In this document: in pieces, positions 16,065-25,385 of the stretch
Position numbering within the stretch: the first letter of the stretch is position 1
How the letters are laid out: each line of letters opens with the position of its first letter
Source of the DNA: Paraburkholderia rhynchosiae
GTDB taxonomy: Bacteria > Pseudomonadota > Gammaproteobacteria > Burkholderiales > Burkholderiaceae
Length of the DNA: 64,000 nucleotides
Assembly (NCBI RefSeq): GCF_002879865.1
Contig: NZ_PNXY01000011.1
Coordinates: 167,118-231,117, forward strand
Reading direction: 5' to 3'
Program-made: the position numbers and the translations under genes
The notes under the pieces: model-generated
What the model saw: the letters and a program-made list of their open reading frames with translations, nothing else
Told to the model about the DNA's origin: nothing
Database searches by the model: none

Positions 16065-17891
16065 TTAATCCACTGCGCCCTTACGGCTCGCGCTGCGGCG
16101 CTCGTGTTCCTTCAGGTAGCGCTTGCGCAGACGGATGGATTGCGGCGTGACTTCGACGAGCTCGTCCTCGTCGATGAATTCGACCGCGTATTCCAGCGAC
16201 ATCTGGATCGGCGGCACAAGGCGCACCGCTTCGTCGGTACCCGACGAACGCACGTTGGTAAGCTGCTTACCCTTGATCGGGTTCACGACCAGGTCATTGT
16301 CACGGCTATGAATGCCGATGATCATGCCTTCGTACAGCGGCTCGCCCGGCGACACGAACATACGGCCGCGATCCTGCAGCTTCCACAGTGCATAAGCGAC
16401 GGCCGCGCCATCGTCCTGCGAAATAAGTACGCCGTTGCGACGCTCGCCGACCGCGCCTTCCTTGACCGGCTGATACGAGTCGAACGTGTGGCTCATCAGG
16501 CCCGTGCCGCGCGTGAGCGTGAGGAATTCCGACTGGAAGCCGATCAGGCCACGCGCCGAAATGCGGTACTCGAGACGCGTGCGGCCACGGCCGTCCGACG
16601 CCATGTCGAGCATTTCGCCCTTGCGGCGGCCCAACTCTTCCATCACGCCGCCCTGATGCGCGTCTTCCATGTCGACGGTCAGGTTTTCGTACGGCTCGTG
16701 CTTCACACCGTCGATTTCCTGCATCACGACGCGCGGACGCGACACGGCCAGCTCGTAGCCTTCGCGGCGCATGTTTTCCACGAGAATGGTCAGGTGCAGT
16801 TCACCGCGGCCCGCTACTTCAAACGTGGTTTCGTCGCCGGTTTCTTTCACGCGCAGCGCGACGTTGTGATTCAGTTCCTTCATCAGGCGGTCACGAATCT
16901 GACGGCTCGTGACGAACTTGCCTTCGCGGCCGGCCAGCGGCGACGAATTGACGAGGAAGTTCATGGTCAGCGTCGGTTCGTCGACAGTGATCATGGGCAG
17001 CGCTTCCGGCTGTTCCGGCGAGCAAATGGTCACGCCGATACCGATTTCTTCGATGCCGTTGATCAGCACGATGTCGCCGGCTTCGGCGGATTCTACCTGC
17101 ACCCGCTCAAGGCCCTTGAACGACAGCACCTGGTTGATCTTGCGGTTCAGAATCGCGCCGTCCGGCCCCGAACGCACCGCGACGGCCATGCCCGGCTTGA
17201 TGCGGCCGCGCGTGATACGGCCGACGCCAATACGGCCGACATACGACGAGTAGTCGAGCGAGGTGATCTGCAATTGCAGCGGGCCTTCCGGATCCGCTGC
17301 ACGCACCGGCACATGCTGGAGCACGGCTTCGAACAGCGGGCGCATGTCGCCTTCGCGCACGTCGGGGCTCAGGCCGGCATAGCCGTTCAGGCCCGATGCG
17401 TAGACGATCGGGAAGTCGAGTTGCTCGTCGGTCGCGCCCAGCTTGTCGAACAGGTCGAACGTCTGGTTGATCACCCAGTCGATGCGCGCGCCCGGACGGT
17501 CCACCTTGTTGATCACGACGATCGGCTTCAGACCGAGCGCCAGTGCCTTCTTGGTCACGAAGCGCGTTTGCGGCATAGGGCCTTCGACGGCGTCGACCAG
17601 CAGCAGCACGGAATCGACCATCGACAGCACGCGCTCGACTTCACCGCCGAAATCGGCGTGGCCCGGCGTGTCGACGATGTTGATGTGGGTGCCTTCGTAT
17701 TCGACCGCGCAATTCTTCGAGAGAATCGTGATGCCACGTTCTTTTTCGATGTCGTTCGAGTCCATGACGCGCTCGGCGACTTGCTGGTTGTCACGGAACG
17801 TGGCTGTCTGGCGGAGGAGCTGGTCGACGAGCGTAGTCTTGCCGTGGTCGACGTGGGCAATGATGGCGATATTGCGTAGGGCGCGGGTCAT
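16065..17891 (-). CDS. typA: Ribosome-associated translational GTPase TypA/BipA
   Basis: 608 residues from the ATG at 17891, the standard length; upstream in-frame sequence (MWWRRIYG...) is not part of the family. G1 is AHVDHGKTT, G3 is DTPGHADFGGEV, G4 is NKVD. EF-G-like domains III and V and the TypA-specific C-terminal domain follow. TypA binds the 70S ribosome at the EF-G site and supports ribosome assembly and growth under cold and other stresses. It is transcribed alone, divergently from the marR-efflux operon. Confidence 0.97.
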   Translation of the reverse strand: MTRALRNIAIIAHVDHGKTTLVDQLLRQTATFRDNQQVAERVMDSNDIEKERGITILSKNCAVEYEGTHINIVDTPGHADFGGEVERVLSMVDSVLLLVDAVEGPMPQTRFVTKKALALGLKPIVVINKVDRPGARIDWVINQTFDLFDKLGATDEQLDFPIVYASGLNGYAGLSPDVREGDMRPLFEAVLQHVPVRAADPEGPLQLQITSLDYSSYVGRIGVGRITRGRIKPGMAVAVRSGPDGAILNRKINQVLSFKGLERVQVESAEAGDIVLINGIEEIGIGVTICSPEQPEALPMITVDEPTLTMNFLVNSSPLAGREGKFVTSRQIRDRLMKELNHNVALRVKETGDETTFEVAGRGELHLTILVENMRREGYELAVSRPRVVMQEIDGVKHEPYENLTVDMEDAHQGGVMEELGRRKGEMLDMASDGRGRTRLEYRISARGLIGFQSEFLTLTRGTGLMSHTFDSYQPVKEGAVGERRNGVLISQDDGAAVAYALWKLQDRGRMFVSPGEPLYEGMIIGIHSRDNDLVVNPIKGKQLTNVRSSGTDEAVRLVPPIQMSLEYAVEFIDEDELVEVTPQSIRLRKRYLKEHERRSASRKGAVD

Positions 17892-18125
17892 AGGAAACCT
17901 GGAGACAGTTGAGTGCGCCGCTTGCTCATGCCGCTTACCTTCACGAGGACAAAACCACGACAAGCCCAAAGCGCACTTTTGGGAACCCAACATTATAGCA
18001 CGCGCCGGTGACGCCTTCTGGGTATTCCCGTATATCCGACGCCACCACACTGCATCCCGGGATGCAAAAGCTCGTCACGGACTTCCATCGACCCTACGTG
18101 AAAACGGGCCGATTCTCGCTTGAGT

Positions 18126-18202
18126 AAGGAAAATTCCTTGCCTAAGCTGTAATAACGCTTGCCCAGTCAATCATCCGGCTCTTATAATCCTGCTTAGTCA
18201 AC
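18126..18202 (+). promoter_or_regulatory. Promoter and candidate operators of the marR-efflux operon
   Basis: TTGCCC (18159-18164) and TATAAT (18183-18188) are spaced by 18 bases and lie 35 bases before the marR start. AGTCAA occurs on both sides of the -10 box (18165-18170 and 18196-18201). Just upstream, AAGGAA-AA-TTCCTT (18126-18139) is an inverted repeat. MarR proteins bind such palindromes around their own promoter, so these are candidate operators. Confidence 0.6.
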
Positions 18203-18222
18203 CATTGCATCGCACGAGAAAC

Positions 18223-18738
18223 ATGACGGAGCCGACCTCAACTCCCGCGCCGGAGCTCAGCGAGTACCAGCTAGGCGAAAGCGTCGGCTATCTCCTCGCC
18301 CGTGTGAAATCGACCATGTCCAACCTGGTCACCCAGCGCAGCATGGCCGAACTCGGCATCACGAGCCAGCAGGGCAGCATCCTGTTTATGGTGGCGAGCG
18401 GCAAATGCCTGCTGGCGGCCGAACTGGCCCGCGAATACGGCATAGACGCCAGTGCGGTCACACGCCTGATCGACCGCCTGGAGAAGCGTGGTCTGCTCAC
18501 GCGAGTGCGCAGCAACGAAGACCGGCGGGCCGTGCGCCTCGCGCTCACGCCGGAAGGCCATGCCATCGCGGCGAAGATGCCGAAGATTTTCAACGGTGTG
18601 CTGGATAGTCTGCTGAGCGGCTTCACCCCGGAAGAAGTGGGGTTTCTGAAGAGCATGCTGCGTCGCGCGTTGATCAATTCCGGCGAACACACGGGATTGA
18701 CTCGTGATGCGGCAAGCAACTCCGACAGCAAACCGTAA
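18223..18738 (+). CDS. MarR-family transcriptional regulator
   Basis: 171 residues from the ATG at 18223. The winged-helix core shows the MarR pattern: helices with ITSQQGSILFMV, the recognition helix region YGIDASAVTRLIDRLEKRGLLTRV, and the wing NEDRRAVRLALTPEGHA. It is the first gene of the operon and lies 49 bases before the outer-membrane factor gene. EmrR/MarR proteins in this setting repress their own efflux operon and are released by phenolic or drug ligands. That role is inferred from position. Confidence 0.92.
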   Translation: MTEPTSTPAPELSEYQLGESVGYLLARVKSTMSNLVTQRSMAELGITSQQGSILFMVASGKCLLAAELAREYGIDASAVTRLIDRLEKRGLLTRVRSNEDRRAVRLALTPEGHAIAAKMPKIFNGVLDSLLSGFTPEEVGFLKSMLRRALINSGEHTGLTRDAASNSDSKP

Positions 18739-18787
18739 GAAATTGCTTGCAGCGTCCATCATTACCTTCCACTCAAAGAGCCGAGCA

Positions 18788-20356
18788 ATGAAATCCCTTT
18801 CCCTGTCCGCGCCTGGGCTTTCGAGCCGGGCCGCTGTCGCCGCTGCGGTGGCAGCGCTCGCCCTCTCGGGATGCGCGAACTACTTCGGCGTCAAAAGCGA
18901 CAAGCAGATCGCGTCGCCGGGCCAGTACGAGTCCACGCAGAGTCTGGCCGGCCAGGGCGGCCAGTGGCCGTCGCTCGATTGGGCCAACCAGTTTGGCGAT
19001 CCCCAATTGCCGAGGCTGATTTCAGAAGCGCTGGAAGGCAGCCCGTCCATCGCACAGGCGCAGGCGCGCCTCGCGAAGGCGTCGTCGTATATCGAGAGTT
19101 CGCGCTCGGCGCTTTATCCGAAAGTCACCGGCAGCTATTCGTGGACGCGCGAGCTGTTCTCCGGCAACGCGCTCTACCCGCCTCCGTTTGGCGGTACCTG
19201 GTATAGCGAAAACAACGTGCTCGCGAGCGCGTCGTGGGATCTCGACCTGTGGGGCAAGAACCGTCAGCGCCTCGGCCAGGCCGTGTCGCAGGAAAAGGCA
19301 GCCGAGGCCGACATGCAGCAGGCGCGTGTCACGCTCGCGGCTTCAGTGGCCAGCACCTATAACCAGCTTGCCCAGCTTTACGCGTTGCGCGACATCGCCG
19401 CGCGTGAGATCGCCAACCGCCAGGATATTGGCCGCATCACGAATGGCCGCGTCGCTGCCGGCCTCGACACCAACGTCGAGCGCCAGACCGCGAACGGCAA
19501 TATTGCGACGAGTCAGGCGAGCTTGACAGACCTCGACGGCCAGATCACCGTGGTGCGCTATCAGTTGGGCGCGCTGCTCGGCAAGGGCCCGGATCGTGGC
19601 CTGCAGATCGCTCAACCGGCGCTGACCACCGGCGACACGGTCGCGCTGCCGGGCAATCTGCCGGCCGACCTGGTCGCGCGCCGCGCGGACATCGTCGCAG
19701 CGCGCTGGCAGGTCGAAGCGGCGATGCACGACGTGAAGGAGGCGAAGGCCGAGTTCTTCCCGGACGTGAACCTCGCGGCCGGCTTCGGCTTCGACGCGTT
19801 CGGCTGGGGGCGCTTCCTGAAAGCCGGCAGCCGTCAGATGCAATTCGGCCCGGCGGTTCACCTGCCGATCTTCGACGCGGGCGCGCTGCGCTCCCAGTTG
19901 AAGGGCCGTTATGCCGACTTCGATCTGGACGTGGCGAACTACAATCAGACGCTGATCAACGCTTTGTCGGATGTGGCCACGCAGGTGTCGTCGATCCGCT
20001 CGATCGACCAGCAATCGGGCGACGCACAACGCGCGCTCGACGCGTCGACGAAAGCCTATCAACTGGCCGTGATCCGCTACAAGGCAGGTCTGTCGCCGCA
20101 ATTGCAGGTGTTGACCGCCGACCAGAACCGCCTCGCGGCCGAGCAGACGGTCACGACGCTGAAGATGCGCCGCCGCGACATGCAGATCGGACTCGTCAAG
20201 GCGCTCGGCGGCGGTTTCGACGCGACGCAGACCGGCCTCGTGGTGCCGACCGATGCGCCGGCACCAGCCGCCGCGGCAGGAGCCGCCCCGGCATCGGGCG
20301 CGACCGCGACTGCGGCTGCGGCTGCGGCTGCGGCTGCGGCTGCGGCTGCCAACTGA
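18788..20356 (+). CDS. NodT-family outer-membrane efflux lipoprotein
   Basis: 522 residues from the ATG at 18788. The signal peptide has lipobox LSGC, so the protein is lipid-anchored. Two TolC-type repeats follow, with typical coiled-coil segments (IAQAQARLAKASSYIESSRSA, QARVTLAASVASTYNQLAQL; DVKEAKAEFFPDVNL, YKAGLSPQLQVLTADQNRL). It forms the outer-membrane channel for the EmrA/EmrB-type pump encoded next. The C-terminal tail is a run of Ala coded by a hexanucleotide repeat and is not part of the fold. Confidence 0.93.
   Translation: MKSLSLSAPGLSSRAAVAAAVAALALSGCANYFGVKSDKQIASPGQYESTQSLAGQGGQWPSLDWANQFGDPQLPRLISEALEGSPSIAQAQARLAKASSYIESSRSALYPKVTGSYSWTRELFSGNALYPPPFGGTWYSENNVLASASWDLDLWGKNRQRLGQAVSQEKAAEADMQQARVTLAASVASTYNQLAQLYALRDIAAREIANRQDIGRITNGRVAAGLDTNVERQTANGNIATSQASLTDLDGQITVVRYQLGALLGKGPDRGLQIAQPALTTGDTVALPGNLPADLVARRADIVAARWQVEAAMHDVKEAKAEFFPDVNLAAGFGFDAFGWGRFLKAGSRQMQFGPAVHLPIFDAGALRSQLKGRYADFDLDVANYNQTLINALSDVATQVSSIRSIDQQSGDAQRALDASTKAYQLAVIRYKAGLSPQLQVLTADQNRLAAEQTVTTLKMRRRDMQIGLVKALGGGFDATQTGLVVPTDAPAPAAAAGAAPASGATATAAAAAAAAAAAAAN
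20311..20346 (+). repeat. Hexanucleotide TGCGGC repeat coding a poly-Ala tail
   Basis: Six perfect copies of TGCGGC at the 3' end of the outer-membrane factor gene. Gain or loss of units keeps the frame and only changes the length of the Ala tail. Confidence 0.95.
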
Positions 20357-20445
20357 TCGTGCCGAACGCAACTGAGCCGACTGCAGCAGACCACACACGA
20401 ACATCCGAATAAACGACGACGTTAGAAAGAACCCGGAGCACATCA

Positions 20446-21699
20446 ATGAGCACCCCCCAGCAGCCCGCGGCTAACAATCAACCGGCACAGCCAGCCAAGC
20501 CGGCACAACCGGCGAACAACGGCAAACGCAAGCGCATGATGACGCTGCTCGTCATCGTGATCCTGATCGCCGCGATCGCTTACGGCCTCTACTATTTCCT
20601 CGTGGCGCGCTTCCACGAAGACACCGACGACGCCTACGTGAACGGCAACGTCGTGCAGATCACGCCGCAAGTCACCGGCACGGTCGTCGCGGTGAACGCG
20701 GACGACACGCAAACCGTCAAGGCCGGCGACCCGCTCGTCGTGCTTGATCCGGCGGACGCCCGTGTGGCGCTCGAGCAGGCCGAAGCGAATCTCGCGCAAA
20801 CGGTGCGTCAGGTGCGCGGCCTGTTCGCCGACGACAACCAGTATCAGGCCCAGGTGGCGCAGCGCCAGGCCGATTTGTCGCGTGCTCAGGACGACCTGAA
20901 GCGCCGTCTGACGGTCGCGCAAACCGGCGCGGTATCGCAGGAAGAAATTTCGCACGCACGCGACGCCGTGAAGAGCGCGCAAGCCGCCGTCGACGCCGCC
21001 CAGCAGCAACTGGCGTCGAACCGCGCGCTGACCGCGAACACCACGATCGCCAATCACCCGAACGTGCAGGCTTCCGCCGCGAAGGTCCGCGACGCGTATC
21101 TGAACAATGCGCGTAACAACCTGCCCGCGCCGGTCACCGGCTACGTCGCGAAACGCTCGGTGCAGGTCGGCCAGCGCGTGTCGCCGGGCACGCCGCTCAT
21201 GGCCATCGTGCCGCTCGGCGGCGTGTGGGTCGACGCCAACTTCAAGGAAGTGCAGCTCAAGCACATGCGCATCGGCCAGCCGGTCGAACTGACGGCGGAC
21301 GTCTACGGTTCGTCGGTCGTTTATCACGGCAAGGTGGTCGGTTTCTCGGCCGGCACGGGTTCGGCGTTCTCGCTGCTGCCCGCGCAGAACGCGACCGGCA
21401 ACTGGATCAAGGTGGTGCAGCGCCTGCCGGTGCGTATCGCGCTCGACCCGCAGGAACTCGAGAAGCACCCGCTGCGCATCGGGCTGTCGATGCAAGCCGA
21501 CGTGACCATCAAGGACGATGACGGCGGCCAGCTCGGCCAGGCGCAAAACACCGTCTATCAGACGAACGTGTTCGCCAAGTACGGCGACGAAGCCGACGCG
21601 GAAATCGCTCGCATCATTTCGGAAAACGCAGGTCCGAACGGCGGCACGCAGAAGTCGGCGCAATCCGGCGCTGCGAAGCCCGCTGCAAAACTGATGTAA
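20446..21699 (+). CDS. emrA: EmrA-like membrane fusion protein (HlyD family)
   Basis: 417 residues. A Pro/Gln/Asn-rich cytoplasmic stretch is followed by one membrane helix (MMTLLVIVILIAAIAYGLYYFLV), then the HlyD motif DTDDAYVNGNVVQITPQVTG, a coiled-coil hairpin (about 110-215), the second half of the lipoyl-like domain (APVTGYVAKRSVQVGQRVSPGTPL) and beta-barrel sequence (VWVDANFKEVQL). It bridges EmrB in the inner membrane and the NodT-type outer-membrane channel. It lies 89 bases after the channel gene and 31 bases before emrB. Confidence 0.94.
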   Translation: MSTPQQPAANNQPAQPAKPAQPANNGKRKRMMTLLVIVILIAAIAYGLYYFLVARFHEDTDDAYVNGNVVQITPQVTGTVVAVNADDTQTVKAGDPLVVLDPADARVALEQAEANLAQTVRQVRGLFADDNQYQAQVAQRQADLSRAQDDLKRRLTVAQTGAVSQEEISHARDAVKSAQAAVDAAQQQLASNRALTANTTIANHPNVQASAAKVRDAYLNNARNNLPAPVTGYVAKRSVQVGQRVSPGTPLMAIVPLGGVWVDANFKEVQLKHMRIGQPVELTADVYGSSVVYHGKVVGFSAGTGSAFSLLPAQNATGNWIKVVQRLPVRIALDPQELEKHPLRIGLSMQADVTIKDDDGGQLGQAQNTVYQTNVFAKYGDEADAEIARIISENAGPNGGTQKSAQSGAAKPAAKLM

Positions 21700-21730
21700 G
21701 CCGCGCGGCGATTTCCATAAGGCTTTTTGA

Positions 21731-23293
21731 ATGGCTCAGGCTCAGGCGCAACTCCCTCATCCGCCGCTCGAGGGCGCGCAACTGGTGATCGGCACCATCG
21801 CGGTGTCGCTCGCCGTTTTCATGAACGTGCTCGACACGTCGATCGCGAACGTTTCGATTCCATCCATTTCCGGCGACCTCGGCGTGTCGGCCGATCAGGG
21901 CACGTGGGTGATCACGTCGTTCGCGGTCGCCAACGCGATCTCGGTGCCGTTGACCGGCTGGCTGACTGAACGCATCGGCCAGGTGCGCCTCTTCATGGCG
22001 TCCATCGTGCTGTTCGTGATCTCGTCGTGGCTGTGCGGCCTCGCGCCCACGCTGCCCTTCCTGCTCGCCTCGCGCGTGCTGCAAGGCGCGGTGGCCGGCC
22101 CGATGATTCCGCTGTCGCAAACGCTGCTGCTCGCGAGCTATCCGCGCGCGAAGGCGCCAATGGCATTGTCGATGTGGGCGATGACCACGCTGATTGCGCC
22201 GGTGGCCGGACCGATTCTGGGCGGCTGGATTTCCGACAACATCTCGTGGCCGTGGATCTTCTACGTCAACATTCCGGTCGGCGCGATCGCCGCGGCGGCG
22301 ACGTGGATGATTTTTCGCAACCGCGATTCCGTCATCAGGAAGGCGCCGATCGACGGCGTCGGTCTCGGCCTGTTGATCGTCTGGGTCGGCTCGTTGCAGG
22401 TCATGCTCGACAAGGGCAAAGACCTCGACTGGTTTTCGTCGACGACCGTGGTCGTGCTGGCGCTGGTCGCGGTGATCGCGCTTGCGTTCTTTATCGTGTG
22501 GGAATTGACGGCCGAGCATCCGGTGGTCGATTTATCGCTGTTCAGCAAACGCAACTTCACGGGCGGCACGATCGCACTGTCGATCGGCTATGGTCTTTAC
22601 TTCGGCAATCTCGTTCTGCTGCCGTTGTGGCTGCAAACCGATATCGGCTATACGGCCACTGAAGCCGGTCTCGTGATGGCGCCGGTCGGCATCTTCGCCG
22701 TGCTGCTATCGCCGATCACGGGCAAGATCTTGCCGCGCACCGATCCGCGTTATATCGCAACGTTGTCGTTCCTCGTGTTCGCGCTGTGTTTCTGGATGCG
22801 CTCGCGCTATACGACGGGCGTGGACACGTACTCGCTGCTGCTGCCCACGCTGATTCAAGGGATCGGCATGGCCGGGTTTTTTATTCCGCTCGTGTCGATC
22901 ACCCTGTCAGGATTGCCAGGCAATCGGATTCCAGCGGCATCCGGCTTGTCGAACTTCGTGCGGATCATGTGCGGCGGTATCGGCACGTCGATCTTCCAGA
23001 CGGCGTGGGACCATCGCACGATCATGCATCACGCGCAACTGGCCGAGCGCGCGAACGCTTACAACCCTGTCTTCGATCAGTCGATCCGGCAGATGGGCGC
23101 CGCGGGCTTCAGTCAACCGCAAGCGTACGGACTGTTCAATTCAATGGCTACGCAACAGGCCGCGCAGTTGGGCGTGAACGACCTGTTCTTCGTTTCCGCC
23201 GGCATTTTCGTGGCGCTGATCGCGCTCATCTGGATCACGAAGCCGGAGAGAGCCGGCGGAGATGCAGGGGCGGCTGCCGCAGCGGCGCATTGA
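21731..23293 (+). CDS. emrB: EmrB-like MFS multidrug transporter (DHA2, 14 TM)
   Basis: 520 residues. Typical DHA2 motifs are visible: LDTSIANVSIPSISGDLGVS in helix 1, GWLTERIGQVR after helix 2 (motif A), SRVLQGAVAGPMIPLSQTLL (motif B) and APVAGPILGGWI (motif C of antiporters). It is predicted to exchange protons for drugs or other hydrophobic compounds and to work with EmrA and the NodT channel. It is the last gene of the marR operon. The C-terminus is Ala/Gly-rich. Confidence 0.94.
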   Translation: MAQAQAQLPHPPLEGAQLVIGTIAVSLAVFMNVLDTSIANVSIPSISGDLGVSADQGTWVITSFAVANAISVPLTGWLTERIGQVRLFMASIVLFVISSWLCGLAPTLPFLLASRVLQGAVAGPMIPLSQTLLLASYPRAKAPMALSMWAMTTLIAPVAGPILGGWISDNISWPWIFYVNIPVGAIAAAATWMIFRNRDSVIRKAPIDGVGLGLLIVWVGSLQVMLDKGKDLDWFSSTTVVVLALVAVIALAFFIVWELTAEHPVVDLSLFSKRNFTGGTIALSIGYGLYFGNLVLLPLWLQTDIGYTATEAGLVMAPVGIFAVLLSPITGKILPRTDPRYIATLSFLVFALCFWMRSRYTTGVDTYSLLLPTLIQGIGMAGFFIPLVSITLSGLPGNRIPAASGLSNFVRIMCGGIGTSIFQTAWDHRTIMHHAQLAERANAYNPVFDQSIRQMGAAGFSQPQAYGLFNSMATQQAAQLGVNDLFFVSAGIFVALIALIWITKPERAGGDAGAAAAAAH

Positions 23294-23398
23294 TCTCGCG
23301 TTTTATTCACGAATAGACAGGCAATGCAAAAAGGATGGATGCCTCCTTCTTCGCACCGTCTGCGCGACGCTTGCAGACAAATCCCCTGCTCTTTCAAA

Positions 23399-24130
23399 TT
23401 ACGGCGCTGTCTGCCACGCCATGGGCGCCTTTGCCTTGCGTTCAGCCAGCGCAGCCTTCTCTATTTTCAGCGCTTCGCTCAGCGAAGCGTGCGCTCCGGC
23501 GTCGATAACACGCTTGACCGTACTGATTAGTTCCGGCGAACGGCTCGCTATGGTTGCGGCAAGCGCACGAGTGCGTTCGAGCAACGTCGCGTGCGAAGTC
23601 ACCTCGTTGACGAGACCGATCCGCAGGGCTGTCATGGCATCGAACGGCTCGCTCGTGAAACTGATCTGCTTGGCCCAGCGTGAGCCCACAATGTACGGCA
23701 GACGCGCAGTCATCCCACCGCCCGCAAGCGCGCCGATCTTCGTATGGGTGTCGGCAAAACGAGCGCGCTCCGAAGCGATGATGAAATCGCAGCCCATCGC
23801 AAGTTCCAGGCCGCCAGTCACCGCAGCCCCATTGCACGCGGCAATGACTGGCTTGCTCAGTCGCGGCCATAAGTCGATCATGGCCGCGACTTCGCCGCGT
23901 GGCGCGTCCGGAGCGGAAAACTCACCAAGGTCCAGCCCTGCGCAGAAAGCCGGATCGGCCCCGGTGACGATCAGAACACGGAGGCTGTCATCGCCCTCGA
24001 AGTGCGTCAAGGCATCGACAAGCGCCCTCGTCAATGCAAGGTTCAACGCGTTGCGGACATCGGGCCGGTTCAGCGTCAATGTCAACACACCGCTGTGAAC
24101 ATCAGTTAGCAGTACCTGAGATTGCGTCAT
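23399..24130 (-). CDS. Enoyl-CoA hydratase/isomerase family protein
   Basis: 243 residues. The crotonase oxyanion-hole segments are present: AFCAGLDLGEF near residue 60 and the CNGAAVTGGLELAMGCDFIIAS block near 100. The C-terminal helices are shorter than in mitochondrial hydratases. It would hydrate or isomerise the enoyl-CoA made by the acyl-CoA dehydrogenases encoded upstream. It is the last gene of the minus-strand operon (CoA ligase, two dehydrogenases, hydratase), 16 bases after the 386-residue dehydrogenase. The substrate cannot be read from the sequence. Confidence 0.9.
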   Translation of the reverse strand: MTQSQVLLTDVHSGVLTLTLNRPDVRNALNLALTRALVDALTHFEGDDSLRVLIVTGADPAFCAGLDLGEFSAPDAPRGEVAAMIDLWPRLSKPVIAACNGAAVTGGLELAMGCDFIIASERARFADTHTKIGALAGGGMTARLPYIVGSRWAKQISFTSEPFDAMTALRIGLVNEVTSHATLLERTRALAATIASRSPELISTVKRVIDAGAHASLSEALKIEKAALAERKAKAPMAWQTAP

Positions 24131-24146
24131 GTTCTCCGTCCTCGAG

Positions 24147-25307
24147 TCATGCGGCCAAAGCGCGGGCGTCCGCCTGAATTTGCTGCGCGTAACGTTTCAG
24201 GTGGTACTCCATATTGCCGAACAGCACATCGGAGATTAACGTGCGCCGATAGTGGTGACCCACCTTATATTCGTCCGTGATGCCGTAGCCGCCATGCAAC
24301 TGGATGCCCTGCTGCGTGACGAATTTACTACTTCGGATGGTTTGAGCCTTGCAACCCGACACCTGAACGCTGCGGGTCGCATCGTCTTCGGCGAGCGCAC
24401 GCAACGCGCGGTGCAGCGTGGCTCTGGCCTGCATCGCCTCGATTGCCATATCGGCGATGCGGTGCTGCAGCGCCTGAAAGCTCCCAATCGGCACGCCGAA
24501 CTGCTTGCGCGTCTTCAGGTACTCAGATGTCAGCTCGATTGTGTCGTCGATATCGCCCAACAACTCCGCGCAACTCGCGACGATGGATTCGTCGACCGCA
24601 GCCTGCAGCCCCTGCAACGCGTCACCGGGCATGCCGATCACCGCGCTTGCATCGAGCGTCACGCCTACAAGCACCAGGTCCGCCGCGGGCGTGCCGTCGA
24701 GCAATCTGCATGGCTCGAGCGTCACGCCATGTGCCCGTGGATCGACCACAAAGAGCGCGAGTCCCGCATCATCACGCGCACCGCCGGCGACACGCGCGAC
24801 GACAATCAAACGATCAGCCACCGGCGCCCCCACAACGAGCGTCTTCCGACCGTCGAGCCTCCAGTTGCCGTCTGCCATCTGGCTGGCAGTTGCCGTCACA
24901 TGGGAGACGACGCCTCGTGCATCGCGCTCGCTGTGCGCGACGGCAACCACCACTTCTCCCGAGATGATTTCCGCGAGCAGATTGTCGCGTTGTGCGCCGC
25001 TCGCGCAATGGGTAACGAGCGCGGCTGGGAACACGCCGCACATGACGTAGGGCTCGAGCACCAGTGCCCGCCCTAGCTGCTCAGTGATCAGCGCGCTTTC
25101 CACAGGAGTAAAACCCAGCCCGCCGAATGCTTCCGGCACCGCGACGCCGAGCCATCCCATTTCGCCGAACATGCGCCACATGTCGCGCGAAAAGCCGTCT
25201 CCATGAGCAGCCAGCGAACGGCGGTGCTCGAACGTATAGTTTTTCTGCACGAAGCGCTGTGCGCTGTCCTGCAACATCTGCTGTTCATCGCTTAGATCAA
25301 AGTTCAT
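24147..25307 (-). CDS. Acyl-CoA dehydrogenase, smaller partner
   Basis: 386 residues with the acyl-CoA dehydrogenase fold: N-terminal helices (DLSDEQQMLQDSAQRFV), GWLGVAVPEAFGGLGF, and the C-terminal FAD/dimer segment QLHGGYGITDEYKVGHHYRR. The middle beta-domain is divergent: the usual TEPGAGSD-type segment reads HSERDARG. The 403-residue dehydrogenase in the same operon keeps the full motif. Pairs of one canonical and one divergent subunit form heteromeric dehydrogenases in steroid, pimelate and other catabolic pathways, so a heteromer is likely here. The start follows the upstream dehydrogenase by 78 bases. Confidence 0.9.
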   Translation of the reverse strand: MNFDLSDEQQMLQDSAQRFVQKNYTFEHRRSLAAHGDGFSRDMWRMFGEMGWLGVAVPEAFGGLGFTPVESALITEQLGRALVLEPYVMCGVFPAALVTHCASGAQRDNLLAEIISGEVVVAVAHSERDARGVVSHVTATASQMADGNWRLDGRKTLVVGAPVADRLIVVARVAGGARDDAGLALFVVDPRAHGVTLEPCRLLDGTPAADLVLVGVTLDASAVIGMPGDALQGLQAAVDESIVASCAELLGDIDDTIELTSEYLKTRKQFGVPIGSFQALQHRIADMAIEAMQARATLHRALRALAEDDATRSVQVSGCKAQTIRSSKFVTQQGIQLHGGYGITDEYKVGHHYRRTLISDVLFGNMEYHLKRYAQQIQADARALAA

Positions 25308-25385
25308 GCTGCGTCCTTTCGTGCCCGCCGGAAAAGCGATGCCCTATCAATCGGAGTGAGTCGCGCCATCGCGCGATATCGCCCG

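Noticed and set aside
16104..17879. 591-residue open frame on the plus strand
   Set aside because: Shadow of typA; same composition bias and no motifs.
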